DNA of 64,000 nucleotides, from NCBI GenBank assembly GCA_018829445.1, contig JAHJTV010000063.1:1-64000 (forward strand), given 5' to 3'. The translations under genes were made by a program, and so were the position numbers. The stretch comes from a bacterium (GTDB taxonomy: Bacteria > SAR324 > XYD2-FULL-50-16). Below the pieces are notes generated by a model. It did no database searches and was not told the origin of the DNA. It was given only the letters and a program-made list of their open reading frames with translations. Shown here one piece after another: positions 1-9,326 of this stretch (its first letter is position 1; every line of letters begins with the position of its first letter).

Positions 1-1
1 G

Positions 2-274
2 GACGCCTTGGCCATGATTGACAATGCGATTAACCAGATTACCTCTTCCCGTTCAGATTTGGGAGCGGTGCAGAAGAACGCTCTGGAATCCAATATTACC
101 AGCTTGAGCATTGCCAAGGAAAACCTGATCAACGCGGAGTCGGTGATTCGGGATACGGATATGGCGTCAGAGATGTCCGAATTCACCAAATACCAGATCA
201 TGACCCAGGCAGCAACAGCGATGCTGGCTCAGGCAAACCAGACTCCGAACAATGTTCTGGCTTTGCTACAGTAA
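2..274 (+). CDS. fliC: flagellin, C-terminal part only (runs off left edge)
   Basis: The reading frame is open to the left edge and ends at TAA 272-274. The visible residues match the C-terminal D1/D0 region of the four complete flagellins downstream: the stretch with IRDTDMASEM, then QIMTQAATAMLAQANQ, and the terminal LALLQ. Flagellin is exported by the flagellar type III system and polymerises into the filament; this C-terminal helix pairs with the N-terminal helix in the filament core. The ATG at 8 is internal, because the homologous coding sequence continues upstream of it. This is the first member of a tandem flagellin array. Its leader and N-terminus lie outside the window. Confidence 0.93.
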   Translation, partial: DALAMIDNAINQITSSRSDLGAVQKNALESNITSLSIAKENLINAESVIRDTDMASEMSEFTKYQIMTQAATAMLAQANQTPNNVLALLQ

Positions 275-1584
275 TGGGAACTCAGTTGGATAACTCGAGT
301 TAACCGGTTTGCCGACAGCTATATTATGGTTGTACCTGTTTCAGAAAATCGACCGGAGGAGAAGGAGTGAGAGTAAATGCTGATAATTATGCCGAGTTAA
401 TATACCGGTTGATTTTCTGAAGTATGAAGATTGTCGAGGTGCATTTTGAGAATCTTTAGCATTAGCGGAATTGCTTTAATGTACAGGATACTTTTGATTT
501 TACGGACAATATCTATCTGCCAGGCAGGAAAAATTCTTATGAATAATCGTTTGTGATGAATCCTTATCTGCCGGACGGAGAATATTATGGATAATTCAAC
601 CGGGCTGTTACCATTTATTTTATGATCGGATAAAAGCAGCAAAGATGTAGGGAGAGTTAAAAAAACCAAAGAAATAGAGTTGAATGACCTTTGTAAAACT
701 GATGTTTAATTTTAATTTATCCCAGGAGTCACCAGCTTGGGAAAACAGCCGGGAATGGTTGATTGGTGCCGAAACAATGCGGATAAAGGCTTGTTTGAGA
801 AGACCATACTTTTAAATTTCGATGGTATGATTGCTCTCTTTGGAAAATAAGTTGGAGAAATGAATAACCCTTTAAAAGATTGCTAGTGGATATTCTGTTA
901 TTTGGTAGAACCCAAAAAAGCTTCTACAATTATCGAAAAAATAGTGGGGAACTTAAGAGGGCATCCCATTTGATATTGAAAACAGTGAGATAAAGGGGTG
1001 TAATGTCCGGGAAGTTTTTTACTAGAAGAAGGTACACGAATAGATTCTCATGTTTGAAGATCTGAGTAAATTAGTTTGGCTCAAATTTAATGAAATTGTA
1101 AAAAGTATAGAAAATTTAAAAACGTGTAGTGAAGCAACCTTATTTGATTTGGAATCTTGGGATTGTGAGATCCCTGGTTGAAAAAGAGAGTATTGCTTAC
1201 AAAACAAAAAACTACTTTTTACAATTCTATTAGGTTTGATCCGTGAAATTTCGGATTCTCATGAAACAGATAGTGATGTTTAATAATCGGATGGAGTTCT
1301 ATAGGTCGGCTCTTTTCTAATAATATCGGTTCATTGGTCTGGATAAAAAGGCTGTATGCACCGATCACAAATTGAATCAGGGAGGAGTTACCCTAAAGAT
1401 AGAAAAACCGTTAAATGATTAGGCAATACTGAAAATGGAGACTGCTTATAATAAGAGCAAATTACATGAACAAGCGAGATAGGTTCATATGTACAAAAGA
1501 CTTAATAATATTTGAATCAGGAGATCAACCTAGCATTTTCTGATTTAATATTTTGAAAGATGTCATTCAAATAAGGAGGTTGTT
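275..1584. other. 1.3 kb AT-rich spacer in the flagellin array, no supported gene
   Basis: No frame gives a convincing protein. Two short reading frames were inspected (702-815, 37 codons; 1050-1181, 43 codons); neither has a good ribosome binding site or recognisable similarity. There is a near-palindrome around AACTCGAGTT just after the flagellin stop (about 286-305), but no T-tract follows it. Base composition is more AT-rich than the flanking genes. The spacer could be decayed coding DNA or a long leader for the divergent paralogue that follows; the sequence alone does not decide. Confidence 0.5.
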
Positions 1585-2913
1585 ATGAGTGTTTATAGCA
1601 ATCAATATGCGTTAAAACTCGGTGAACACGGTGATAATGGTGGATTGGAGGCTAATTTTAAAACTCCTGTACGTGATCCTCTATTACACACGGAATACGT
1701 GTCTTCAGTGAACCAGGAAAGATTTTCTACTATTGGGAAATTGGAAAGTGGAGTATCACTGCTGCAGACTGCGCAGCAACAGGTAGAAAAAATAAGGTCT
1801 TGGCTTAGGGAAATACATCAATTCCTTGATGGACAGGGAGGGAAAACTTCGCCCCTGAATATCCCTAAATCGGTCATTAATAAATATCTTGAAGACCGTC
1901 TGAACCTGGTAAAAGAGGCAGTTGATACGGCAAGTTTTCAGAATCGAACCATTTTAAATGGTGATTGTGGCGTTATGGCAAAAGCAACAGGTCAAAACCT
2001 TCGTTTTGTGAGGGGGTCTGCCAGAGTGATCTCTTCCCAAAATGTTGGTTACCCGGTTGCTGTTTTCCAAGCTCCAAAATCCAGCATGTTGGTCGGCACT
2101 AACCAGGTTACGGCCGAAGATATTCAAAAAGAGACTTTGATTGCAATATCTGATGGAATGCAGGAAGCCCGGTATTATCCTCGGAAGGATGAAACACCGG
2201 AAAGCTTGATAGTCAATTTGCGCAGGAGTCTGGTAAACCACAATGTTGAAGTGGATGTCTTCCGTACAAAAGATAATAGACTGTTTTTTAAACATAATCA
2301 GCTGGGTTCCAAGTATAGTTTCAAGGTACTGAGTAGTAACAGCTGCCTTGTATCTTCAAAACCAGGCCAATATCGCCCATCAATCCCCGGAATTGATATC
2401 GCGGGAACGATTGGGGCCGAGAGCGCGCATGGAGATGGTGGTTTTTTGATTGGGGATGTGGGAAACAAACAGACTGACGGATTAATTGTCTATTATGACG
2501 GGACTGTGGATTTTCCCGGTCAAGTGGTTGGCCATATAGAAACAATTCAGCAAGGGCTGACCATACCTTTGGATACGGCGGAGTCAAAATTTGAGATACT
2601 CAGTATCCCTTCCATCCATCCCGAAGTATTGGCCATTGGAGTGACCTATAGAAGTGGTTTTAAGGATCTGAACAGTATCCGGGTTTCCAATGAATATGAA
2701 TGGAGAGACGCCCTGAAAATGGTGTTATGGAGTCTCGTTTACCTGGAATACTTATCAAAGGAGTTGAAAGCAAAAGAAGATGACTATGTCGATAGGACAA
2801 TATCCCTGTTGCAAGGGAATACGGGATCAATACCGGCAAATAATGAAACACTTTGCTTTTCCCAGGAGAAGGTAAACGACATGGTCTCTCAGTTAAAGGA
2901 GATGTTAAAGTAA
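1585..2913 (+). CDS. divergent flagellin-like protein lacking canonical D0 ends
   Basis: A 442-residue protein clearly related to the neighbouring flagellins, but eroded at both ends. The middle domain is recognisable: the segment beginning GTIGAESAHGDGG lines up with GTINGESAVGSGQ of the paralogues, followed by DGLIVYYDG against DGLSVRYYG. The early stretch GVSLLQTAQQQVEKI matches the D1 motif seen as AVSLVQTTEANMSEI, and RSGFKDLNSI matches the start of the C-terminal D1. The usual N-terminal start (MSLRINHN...) and the C-terminal D0 motif ending MLAQ.NQ...LL. are absent. The C-terminus is instead charged and ends KEMLK. It lacks the two cysteines shared by the other paralogues. It has a strong Shine-Dalgarno (AAGGAGG, 1573-1579) but no good leader hairpin. 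Without D0 helices it is unlikely to polymerise. It could be an assembly or regulatory factor, a cap-like protein, or a decaying gene, although the 1.3-kb frame is intact. Confidence 0.7.
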   Translation: MSVYSNQYALKLGEHGDNGGLEANFKTPVRDPLLHTEYVSSVNQERFSTIGKLESGVSLLQTAQQQVEKIRSWLREIHQFLDGQGGKTSPLNIPKSVINKYLEDRLNLVKEAVDTASFQNRTILNGDCGVMAKATGQNLRFVRGSARVISSQNVGYPVAVFQAPKSSMLVGTNQVTAEDIQKETLIAISDGMQEARYYPRKDETPESLIVNLRRSLVNHNVEVDVFRTKDNRLFFKHNQLGSKYSFKVLSSNSCLVSSKPGQYRPSIPGIDIAGTIGAESAHGDGGFLIGDVGNKQTDGLIVYYDGTVDFPGQVVGHIETIQQGLTIPLDTAESKFEILSIPSIHPEVLAIGVTYRSGFKDLNSIRVSNEYEWRDALKMVLWSLVYLEYLSKELKAKEDDYVDRTISLLQGNTGSIPANNETLCFSQEKVNDMVSQLKEMLK

Positions 2914-3306
2914 CACATAAAAAGTTGCTAATTTGAAGGATACAACACTTTTGAACCTGATAGTAGGCAATTGCTCCTGGATTCATTCCATTCGATTTGG
3001 GATGGATTTCATTCAGAGGTCTGGATAAAACAGGAAAGATTATTATAGAACTTTTTCTTCTTATATAGATCAGCTCTAGGCAATGGTCTATATAAGGTTT
3101 CAAGTGCAGCTTCACTTCCATTTGAGGTGGAAAATGGGGTTTTTTCAATAAAGCCAAAAAAGGAACCCGGAGTTGCCAAACGTTGGTTTGTTGTTCCTGG
3201 AGAGATATGTTAACCAACACTTTTAAGCCAAAAGAGCATCATTCATTTCAGGATAAGTGCTCTTTTTAAAAAATTGATTGGCCCATTCGCTACAAGGAGG
3301 TAGAAA
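2914..3306. other. intergenic leader of flagellin 3307
   Basis: 393 bases with no supported gene. It contains an inverted repeat AAAAGAGCA (3230-3238) / TGCTCTTTT (3258-3266) with a 19-base loop that includes a GGA (3251-3253), and a weaker pair GTTGGTT (3182-3188) / AACCAAC (3212-3218). The first hairpin ends in TTTTT, so it may act as a terminator or leader structure. No convincing sigma-28 or sigma-54 promoter was found here. Confidence 0.5.
3290..3303 (+). promoter_or_regulatory. SD hairpin, candidate CsrA site (flagellin 3307)
   Basis: CTAC (3290-3293) pairs with GTAG (3300-3303) around the hexaloop AAGGAG, which is the Shine-Dalgarno itself. The loop fits the CsrA pattern ANGGAN, and the 12-mer CUACAAGGAGGU matches the CsrA SELEX consensus RUACARGGAUGU at 10 of 12 positions. 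The start codon is 3 bases beyond the stem. Bound CsrA would block translation, as described for flagellin mRNAs in Bacillus subtilis and Campylobacter. Confidence 0.65.
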
Positions 3307-4842
3307 ATGAGTTTAAGGATAAACCACAATACAAGTGCAATCAATTCGCATCGAAACTTGCAGGCAAATCAGTCAAGTATGGCAAAAACGCTGGAGCGAT
3401 TATCTTCCGGATATCGTATAAATCGGGCTTCGGAAGGTCCGGCTTCTCTTGTGATTTCTGAACAGATGCGTGCCCAGATTGCGGGCATGAATCAAGCGAT
3501 TGACAATTCTGAAACTGCCATTTCATTGGTACAAACCACTGAGGCTAATATGGCGGAGATCAACAACCTTTTGGTCAGTATCAGACAATTGGCGATTCAT
3601 GCCGCTAACGAAGGGGTAAATGATGAGGTTATGTTGGCAGCGGATCAAGGTGAAATTGATAACGCCCTGTCCACCATCGCTAGAATTTCAGATCAAGCCC
3701 AGTTTGGACAGAAGAAACTGCTCGATGGTTCTCGAGGTGCATCCGGCACAACGACAGGAGATTACCTGGAATTTGTTGGAGCTACCCTGAACACCGGAGA
3801 TTCCCGTGAGAATGGGTTTGATGTCAAAATAACCCAGGCAGCCACAAAAGCAGCCGTTCAAGGGTCTGTTGCCCTTACGGATGAAATTGTAAAGGGCCGG
3901 GAAACTTTGACAGTCATCGAAAACGGGAAAATGGCTACCTATACATCCAATGCGGATGATACTGCCGCAACCCTGGTTCAGAATCTTAAATCTGAAATTG
4001 ATCGAAAAGGGTTGAACCTGGATATCCGTCTGACTGAAGCCAATACCATTGAAGTGATGCACAAGGAATATGGCTCAGAACATAGCTTCCAGGTGTCAAG
4101 CAACACAGCCGGGGTGTTGAGTAAAGAATCGGCTGAGATCGAAGTGGCTGCCAAGGGATTGAATGTTAAGGGTACCATTAATGGTGAATCTGCTGTCGGT
4201 AGCGGACAGATTCTGACCGGAGTAGCCGGTGCAAAATGTGTGGATGGTCTTAGTGTCAGATTTTATGGTGAAGGAAAAGACCTTGTAATGCCACCCAACT
4301 GCACGGTTGCCGATTTACAGGTCGAAGAAGGAGCGGAAGAGGTTCCGGCCGGAACTCAACGGCTTGAAGTAACTGAAGCCGGGGCATCAGCAGGTCGAGT
4401 CTTTGTTGCTCAGAATTCCATGAAGTTTCAGGTTGGAGCCAATAAGGATCAGACTGTTGGGATCTCCGTTACCGCCTCTAATCCCGAAAATCTGGCAAAA
4501 GGTGTTGCCAATCATTCCGGGTTTAAAAGTCTGCGGGATGTCGATGTCAGGAATTTTCAGGGCGCCCAGGATACCCTCAAAATCGTGGATGCAGCGATTA
4601 ATGAGATAACTGCTGCCAGGGGAAATATGGGAGCTTTCCAGAAGAATACACTGGAGGCTAATCTGTCCAACCTGAGAATAGCAAATGAGAACTTGATCTC
4701 ATCTGAATCCATTATTCGTGATGTGGATATGGCCAAGGAGATGGCTCAGTTCACTCGAAACCAGATCATGACTCAGGCTGCGACAGCAATGTTGGCACAG
4801 TCAAATCAGTTGCCGCAGAATGTGCTGCAATTGTTGGGGTAG
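3307..4842 (+). CDS. fliC: flagellin (paralogue 1 of 4 complete copies)
   Basis: 511 residues, major filament subunit. The N-terminal D0/D1 (about 1-175) starts MSLRINHNTSAINSHRNL and carries LERLSSGYRINRA. The middle domain (about 176-405) includes Flagellin_IN-like repeats around KGTINGESAVGSGQILTG. The C-terminal D1/D0 (about 410-511) ends QLPQNVLQLLG. Two cysteines, residues 311 and 332, are the only ones in the protein and are conserved in the other three complete copies. An acidic low-complexity segment (about 335-360) follows the second cysteine and is the most variable region between copies. ATG at 3307 is set by AAGGAGG 8 bases upstream, inside a hairpin loop. 167 bases separate it from the next flagellin. 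Confidence 0.95.
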   Translation: MSLRINHNTSAINSHRNLQANQSSMAKTLERLSSGYRINRASEGPASLVISEQMRAQIAGMNQAIDNSETAISLVQTTEANMAEINNLLVSIRQLAIHAANEGVNDEVMLAADQGEIDNALSTIARISDQAQFGQKKLLDGSRGASGTTTGDYLEFVGATLNTGDSRENGFDVKITQAATKAAVQGSVALTDEIVKGRETLTVIENGKMATYTSNADDTAATLVQNLKSEIDRKGLNLDIRLTEANTIEVMHKEYGSEHSFQVSSNTAGVLSKESAEIEVAAKGLNVKGTINGESAVGSGQILTGVAGAKCVDGLSVRFYGEGKDLVMPPNCTVADLQVEEGAEEVPAGTQRLEVTEAGASAGRVFVAQNSMKFQVGANKDQTVGISVTASNPENLAKGVANHSGFKSLRDVDVRNFQGAQDTLKIVDAAINEITAARGNMGAFQKNTLEANLSNLRIANENLISSESIIRDVDMAKEMAQFTRNQIMTQAATAMLAQSNQLPQNVLQLLG

Positions 4843-4950
4843 ATCGAATTGGATTTGAGGTAGTGATTTTATAGCAAGATCTTGAATTATTAGAGAAAAT
4901 CTATAATTTCACTATTTTTTAGGTGATAATCTCTGACATGGGATTGTAGA

Positions 4951-4973
4951 AAAGACCATTAAAACAGGTCTTT
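4951..4973 (+). other. hairpin in spacer between flagellins
   Basis: AAAGACC (4951-4957) and GGTCTTT (4967-4973) form a perfect 7-bp stem with a 9-base loop, 36 bases upstream of the next flagellin ATG. There is no T-tract beyond the final TTT, so it is at best a weak terminator. It may instead be a leader structure. Confidence 0.4.
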
Positions 4974-4988
4974 AACGTTATCGGACTT

Positions 4989-5008
4989 AATCTACAGGGA
5001 GGTAGATT
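4989..5008 (+). promoter_or_regulatory. SD hairpin, candidate CsrA site (flagellin 5009)
   Basis: AATCTAC (4989-4995) pairs perfectly with GTAGATT (5002-5008) around the hexaloop AGGGAG (4996-5001), which also fits ANGGAN and carries the Shine-Dalgarno. This is the longest stem of the four (7 bp) and abuts the ATG at 5009. The sequence matches the CsrA consensus at 10 of 12 positions. Confidence 0.68.
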
Positions 5009-6529
5009 ATGAGCTTTCGAGTAAACCATAATGTCAGGGCTATTAATGCTAATCGGAATCTCCAGTATAACCAGAACGATTTAACCCGGTCCTTGGAACG
5101 GTTATCTTCAGGAATCAAGATAAACCGGGCGTCAGATGGGCCGGCAGCGTTCGCGATTTCGGAGCATTTACGATCACAAGTGGTTGGGCTTAACCAGGCA
5201 ATCGACAATTCCCAGACAGCTGTTTCGCTCCTGCAGACGACAGAGGCAAACATGGGGGAGATAACCTCCCTGCTGACTGGAATTCGCCAACTTATCATTC
5301 ATTCCCTTAATGAAGGAGCGAATGATAGCGTGACCCTGGCTGCCGACCAGAATGAGATCGAAAATGCGCTGGAGACGATACATCAAATAGCATTAAACGC
5401 CCAGTTTGGAGAGAAAAAACTGTTGGATGGATCCAATGGCGTTACCGGGGCAACTACCGGTAACAACCTTGAATTCGTTGGTGCAACAATGGCTACCAAA
5501 GATTCACGAGAGCAAGGCTTCAATGTTAGAATTACGCAAGCTGCAACCAGATCTTCGGTTACAGGGAGCACTGCCTTGACTCAGGAATTGGTCAACGCCG
5601 GTGAAAAGCTGGTGGTGATTGAGGATGGAAAAATGGCGAGTTACATGTCCACGCCGGATGATACGGTGGATACGACCATCCAGAATCTAAGGTCGGAAAT
5701 AAAACGAAACCGCCTAAATGTTGATATTGATGCTGATCCTTCAGGCATTATTACCATAAAGCACCATGACTATGGATCTGGTGCGTCTTTTCAAGTCTCC
5801 GGCAGTACTGCGGGAGTTTTGAGTAAAGAGGCAAATGAAATTTCCATGGCGGAGGCGGGGGTTGATGTAAAGGGTACCATTAATGGTGAGTCGGCAACAG
5901 GAGCCGGACAGGTTTTGACCGGCATAAAAGGGGCAAAATGTACTGAAGGGCTTAGTGTCCGCTATTATGCCGATGGTAAAGGATTGCTCAATGAACCGGA
6001 ATGCACCGTTTATGATTTGGAGAGTGAGGGAGAAGTGGGTGAACAATCCCGGATGATTCCCGAGGAGGGGATCACTGTTGGCAGGGTGTATGTGTCGCAA
6101 AACTCCATGATATTTCAAATTGGGGGTAATCTGGCGAATACGGTGGGATTTTCATTGAGCAATATGAAACCCGCAAGCCTTTCCACAAATGTGATTAACA
6201 AATCCGGTTTTCGGTCACTGGCTGATATTGATGTTCAACAGTATGAAAAAGCCCAGGATTCTCTGAGAATTGTGGATGAGGCTATTGGTCAAATATCGGC
6301 GGAAAGAGGGAGGCTGGGGGCGATTCAAAAAAACTCCCTGGAATCCAACTTGTCAAATTTGAAGGTGGCCAATGAAAATTTGATTTCATCGGAATCACTT
6401 ATTCGGGACACGGATATGGCCAGGGAAATGGCCGTTTTTACAAGGGATCAGATCAAAACGCAATCCTCTGCTGCCATGTTGGCTCAGGCAAATCAAGACT
6501 CGGAAAAAGTCCTGACATTGCTGAGGTAG
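5009..6529 (+). CDS. fliC: flagellin (paralogue 2, more divergent termini)
   Basis: 506 residues with the same architecture as its neighbours: N-terminal D0/D1 starting MSFRVNHNVRAINANRNL with LERLSSGIKINRA; middle domain with KGTINGESATGAGQVLTG; cysteines at residues 311 and 332; C-terminal IRDTDMAREMAVFTRDQI and a final VLTLLR. It differs from the other complete copies in otherwise conserved D1 positions (for example IRQLIIHSLNEG where the others have IRQLAIHAANEG), so it may form a distinct filament segment or a minor subunit. The start is fixed by AGGGAGG in the hairpin loop immediately upstream. It is followed by a 1.27-kb gene-free spacer that splits the four complete copies into two pairs. 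Confidence 0.95.
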   Translation: MSFRVNHNVRAINANRNLQYNQNDLTRSLERLSSGIKINRASDGPAAFAISEHLRSQVVGLNQAIDNSQTAVSLLQTTEANMGEITSLLTGIRQLIIHSLNEGANDSVTLAADQNEIENALETIHQIALNAQFGEKKLLDGSNGVTGATTGNNLEFVGATMATKDSREQGFNVRITQAATRSSVTGSTALTQELVNAGEKLVVIEDGKMASYMSTPDDTVDTTIQNLRSEIKRNRLNVDIDADPSGIITIKHHDYGSGASFQVSGSTAGVLSKEANEISMAEAGVDVKGTINGESATGAGQVLTGIKGAKCTEGLSVRYYADGKGLLNEPECTVYDLESEGEVGEQSRMIPEEGITVGRVYVSQNSMIFQIGGNLANTVGFSLSNMKPASLSTNVINKSGFRSLADIDVQQYEKAQDSLRIVDEAIGQISAERGRLGAIQKNSLESNLSNLKVANENLISSESLIRDTDMAREMAVFTRDQIKTQSSAAMLAQANQDSEKVLTLLR

Positions 6530-7070
6530 GATCGCCTTGTCCCTTCGCGGAAAGCGATGAGAAGAGCCTGTGATAAAAGATCTCGCAGAGATTAAAGAGA
6601 TTTTGTGTTCTCAGGTGGTGGCATGAAGAAAAATGACAGGATTATCTGGAAATTTAAGTTGAATGTTATCTCTGGGGGTAAACCGGGATATGGATCAGGG
6701 ATCAGATAAACGGATTCCAGGTCAAATCCCATAAATACCCAAATAGGTGTGTTCTGGGCATAAGATTCACTTTTTCTAACGGTAGGGTAGTCTTAGTGAT
6801 AGTTTTGGCGGGGATGCAATCCCAAAGCACTTAGTTAAGAGCAAGTAGAAAGGAGTTTTATTGATAATCAATTATTATTAATTGAACGTTTATTATTACT
6901 TCTTTTAAATCTGCTTATGATGTGTATAGTGTTTCTTCAAATAGTCAATAATCAATTGTTAATTAAAAACTATAAATGATTTTTTGTCTAAGTAAACGCA
7001 AGTAAACGCTAATGGGATCAACAGACTGTGTCACAATACAGAAAACGCACCTCAGCTGAGTTAGTTCGTA

Positions 7071-7178
7071 CCGTGTCATGTCGGACTACGATCCGGCATC
7101 CAGGGTAAAAACAATATATTACAACTAGATCCTGGATCGGGCCTGTCCTCAGCTTGACTGGGGATTCGTGATGATAAA
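7071..7178. repeat. REP-type palindromic element
   Basis: The left arm has GTCATGTCGGACTACGATCC followed by GGCATCCAGG. The right arm starts CCTGGATCGGG and ends near TTCGTGATG. ATCCAGG (7098-7104) pairs with CCTGGAT (7131-7137), and the left arm has its own CGGA/TCCG hairpin. This layout resembles the widespread bacterial intergenic repeats of the form TCATGCCGGACTTGATCCGG...ATCCAG. It lies in a gene-free spacer and is imperfect, so it is probably old. Confidence 0.5.
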
Positions 7179-7727
7179 GCGAAAATATAATTTTTTTCCA
7201 CTACAACACAGCCTTACCATTGTTAATGGCTAAGGCCGGATTAAAAATTTAAGCATGAATCTTTGGATCTTTGATATTTCTAATATTCAGTTGTTTCCTT
7301 ATAGGCCAATTGCTAATGGCAAACAGCTTAAGAACTTAGAATGCCATGAGAAGATTGAGAACAGTTAAGATAATAATATTAGTATATTACTGACTAACAT
7401 AAATAAGATAACAATCAAGAATTTTTGTGACTTATAGAAAGATTGTATCAAACGGTACTTTTAGTATGTAAATATCATACTTTGTCACCGTTTATCATGA
7501 GGCTAAACCATAGGTTTGTGTCAGAAAACGGTGTTGTTTGATAGTTGAGGTTTCCGTTTTGATTTCTTGCAGAACAGAAATTATCACCTTGGTGACAGGA
7601 AACCGATCGGTATTGCAGTGATAAGATCTACTTTTTCCTAAGGCAGGATTATTTGCCTTAATTTTTAAATCTTTTGCAGGGAGGTGAACAATTTAGAGAG
7701 ATAAAAACAGTCAAATATAGGGGTAAT

Positions 7728-7740
7728 CTCAAGGGATGAG
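7728..7740 (+). promoter_or_regulatory. upstream GGA-loop hairpin, possible second CsrA site
   Basis: CTCA (7728-7731) and TGAG (7737-7740) close a 5-base loop AGGGA. It is about 43 bases upstream of the proximal Shine-Dalgarno hairpin of flagellin 7800. CsrA often binds two GGA hairpins on one leader, but the stem is only 4 bp, so chance is quite possible. Confidence 0.3.
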
Positions 7741-7782
7741 TATTACTCAGAAAAGATATCGATGAGATATCATACATAACTA

Positions 7783-7796
7783 CTACAAGGAGGTAG
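7783..7796 (+). promoter_or_regulatory. SD hairpin, candidate CsrA site (flagellin 7800)
   Basis: CTAC (7783-7786) pairs with GTAG (7793-7796) around AAGGAG (7787-7792), an ANGGAN hexaloop holding the Shine-Dalgarno. The element is identical to that of flagellin 3307 and matches the CsrA consensus at 10 of 12 positions. Confidence 0.65.
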
Positions 7797-7799
7797 ATT

Positions 7800-9326
7800 A
7801 TGAGCTTACGAATAAATCATAATACCAGTGCTTTAAATTCCCATCGGAATCTGCAAGCCAATCAGATGAGATTGGGAAACACACTGGAGAAACTGTCTTC
7901 GGGGTTGAGGATTAATCGGGCATCGGAAGGTCCGGCTCAACTGGTGATTTCAGAGCAGATGCGTGCTCAGATTGCAGGTTTGAATCAGGCAATCGATAAC
8001 TCCGAAACTGCGGTCTCACTTGTTCAAACGACTGAAGCGAACATGAGTGAGATAAACAATCTTCTGGTCGGAATCCGACAGTTGGCGATCCATGCTGCCA
8101 ATGAAGGGGTCAACGACTCAGTGATGCTTGAAGCAGATCAACGGGAGATTGAAAACGCTATCGAAACCATAAACCGGATTGCCAGGCAGGCACAGTTTGG
8201 TAATAAAAGGTTATTGGATGGCTCCAATGGCGCATCGGGCACCACAACCGGGGATGATCTCGAATTTGTGGGGGCTACTCTGAAAACCGGAGACTCAAGA
8301 GAAAACGGCTTTGATGTCAAGATTACGCAGACAGCAACCAAAGCCAGTGTCATGGGAACGACTGCCCTGACTCCTGAGGTTGTAGCGGCGGGTGAGACTC
8401 TTACTGTTATTGAAAATGGTAAGATGGCAACCTATACTTCAAATGCTGACGATACGGCGGAAACGACAGTTCAAAACTTAAGATCGGAAATCGAACGAAA
8501 AGGATTGAATGTCGACATTCTGCTGCGCGAAGGCAATATGATTGAAGTATTCCACCGTGAATATGGCTCGGAAAGCGATTTCCAGGTTTCAAGTAGTACA
8601 GCAGGGGTTTTAAGCAAAAATGCCGGAGAGATTATGATCTCTGATAAGGGATCGGATATCAAAGGAACCATCAATGGAGAATCGGCTATCGGCCGAGGCC
8701 AGGTTCTGACCGGTGTTGAGGGAGCAGCTTGTGTTGATGGCTTGAGTGTCCGTTATTACGGAGAAGGTAAGGGAATCCTGGTTCCACCAGACTGCGAGGT
8801 GGCCGATATTGAAGTTGAAGCAGGAGAAGAACCTGTTGAACAACGCCCTGAAATACCAGAGGATGGTCTTTCAGTGGGTAGGGTTTTTGTTGCACAAAAC
8901 GCTATGAGATTTCAAGTCGGTGCCAATCAGAATCAGACAGTCGGTATCTCGGTAAAAAGCGCGGATGCCGAAAGCTTGGGAAAGGGTGTTGCCACCAGGT
9001 CTGGGTTTCAAAGTCTGGCTGACATTGATGTCCGAACCTTTCAAGGAGCTCAGGATACATTAAAAATGGTTGATACGGCCATAGACCAGATTACGTCTGA
9101 TCGAGGTGAATTAGGTGCTTTTCAGAAGAACACTCTGGAAGCAAATTTGTCCAACCTGAGAATAGCCAATGAAAACCTGATTTCTGCAGAATCTATCATT
9201 AGAGATGTGGATATGGCGAAGCAGATGGCTGAATTCACCAAAAATCAGATTATGACGCAGTCTGCAACTGCTATGTTGGCTCAATCCAACCAGATGCCTA
9301 CTAATGTATTGCAGTTACTGGGCTAA
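7800..9326 (+). CDS. fliC: flagellin (paralogue 3)
   Basis: 508 residues, closest in sequence to the 3307 copy. It starts MSLRINHNTSALNSHRNL, with LEKLSSGLRINRA in D1, middle-domain motif KGTINGESAIGRGQVLTG, cysteines 311 and 332, an acidic segment after the second cysteine, and the C-terminal end MPTNVLQLLG. Encodes an exported filament subunit. The start is set by AAGGAGG in the leader hairpin. The next flagellin begins 273 bases downstream in the same direction. Similar length, shared Cys spacing and shared leader structure indicate gene duplication within this array. Confidence 0.95.
   Translation: MSLRINHNTSALNSHRNLQANQMRLGNTLEKLSSGLRINRASEGPAQLVISEQMRAQIAGLNQAIDNSETAVSLVQTTEANMSEINNLLVGIRQLAIHAANEGVNDSVMLEADQREIENAIETINRIARQAQFGNKRLLDGSNGASGTTTGDDLEFVGATLKTGDSRENGFDVKITQTATKASVMGTTALTPEVVAAGETLTVIENGKMATYTSNADDTAETTVQNLRSEIERKGLNVDILLREGNMIEVFHREYGSESDFQVSSSTAGVLSKNAGEIMISDKGSDIKGTINGESAIGRGQVLTGVEGAACVDGLSVRYYGEGKGILVPPDCEVADIEVEAGEEPVEQRPEIPEDGLSVGRVFVAQNAMRFQVGANQNQTVGISVKSADAESLGKGVATRSGFQSLADIDVRTFQGAQDTLKMVDTAIDQITSDRGELGAFQKNTLEANLSNLRIANENLISAESIIRDVDMAKQMAEFTKNQIMTQSATAMLAQSNQMPTNVLQLLG

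Larger units (their letters stand above)
6530..7799. other. 1.27 kb AT-rich spacer, no supported gene
   Basis: No convincing open frame on either strand. It contains a repeat-type palindromic element at about 7071-7178, several short inverted repeats such as GATATC-N5-GATATC (about 7756-7772), and a small GGA-loop hairpin (7728-7740) near its right end. It separates flagellin pairs 3307/5009 and 7800/9600, so it may represent a duplication joint or a second promoter region. No clear promoter consensus was recognised. Confidence 0.5.

Noticed and set aside
1050..1181. 43-codon plus-strand frame in the first spacer
   Set aside because: No ribosome site, no family similarity, AT-rich setting.
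3280..3297. TTGGCCCATTCGCT before flagellin 3307 as sigma-54 promoter
   Set aside because: GG and GC are 7 bases apart, not 10, and the site would overlap the ribosome binding site.
5009..6529. Minus-strand frames over flagellin genes
   Set aside because: All are shadows of the conserved flagellin reading frames.
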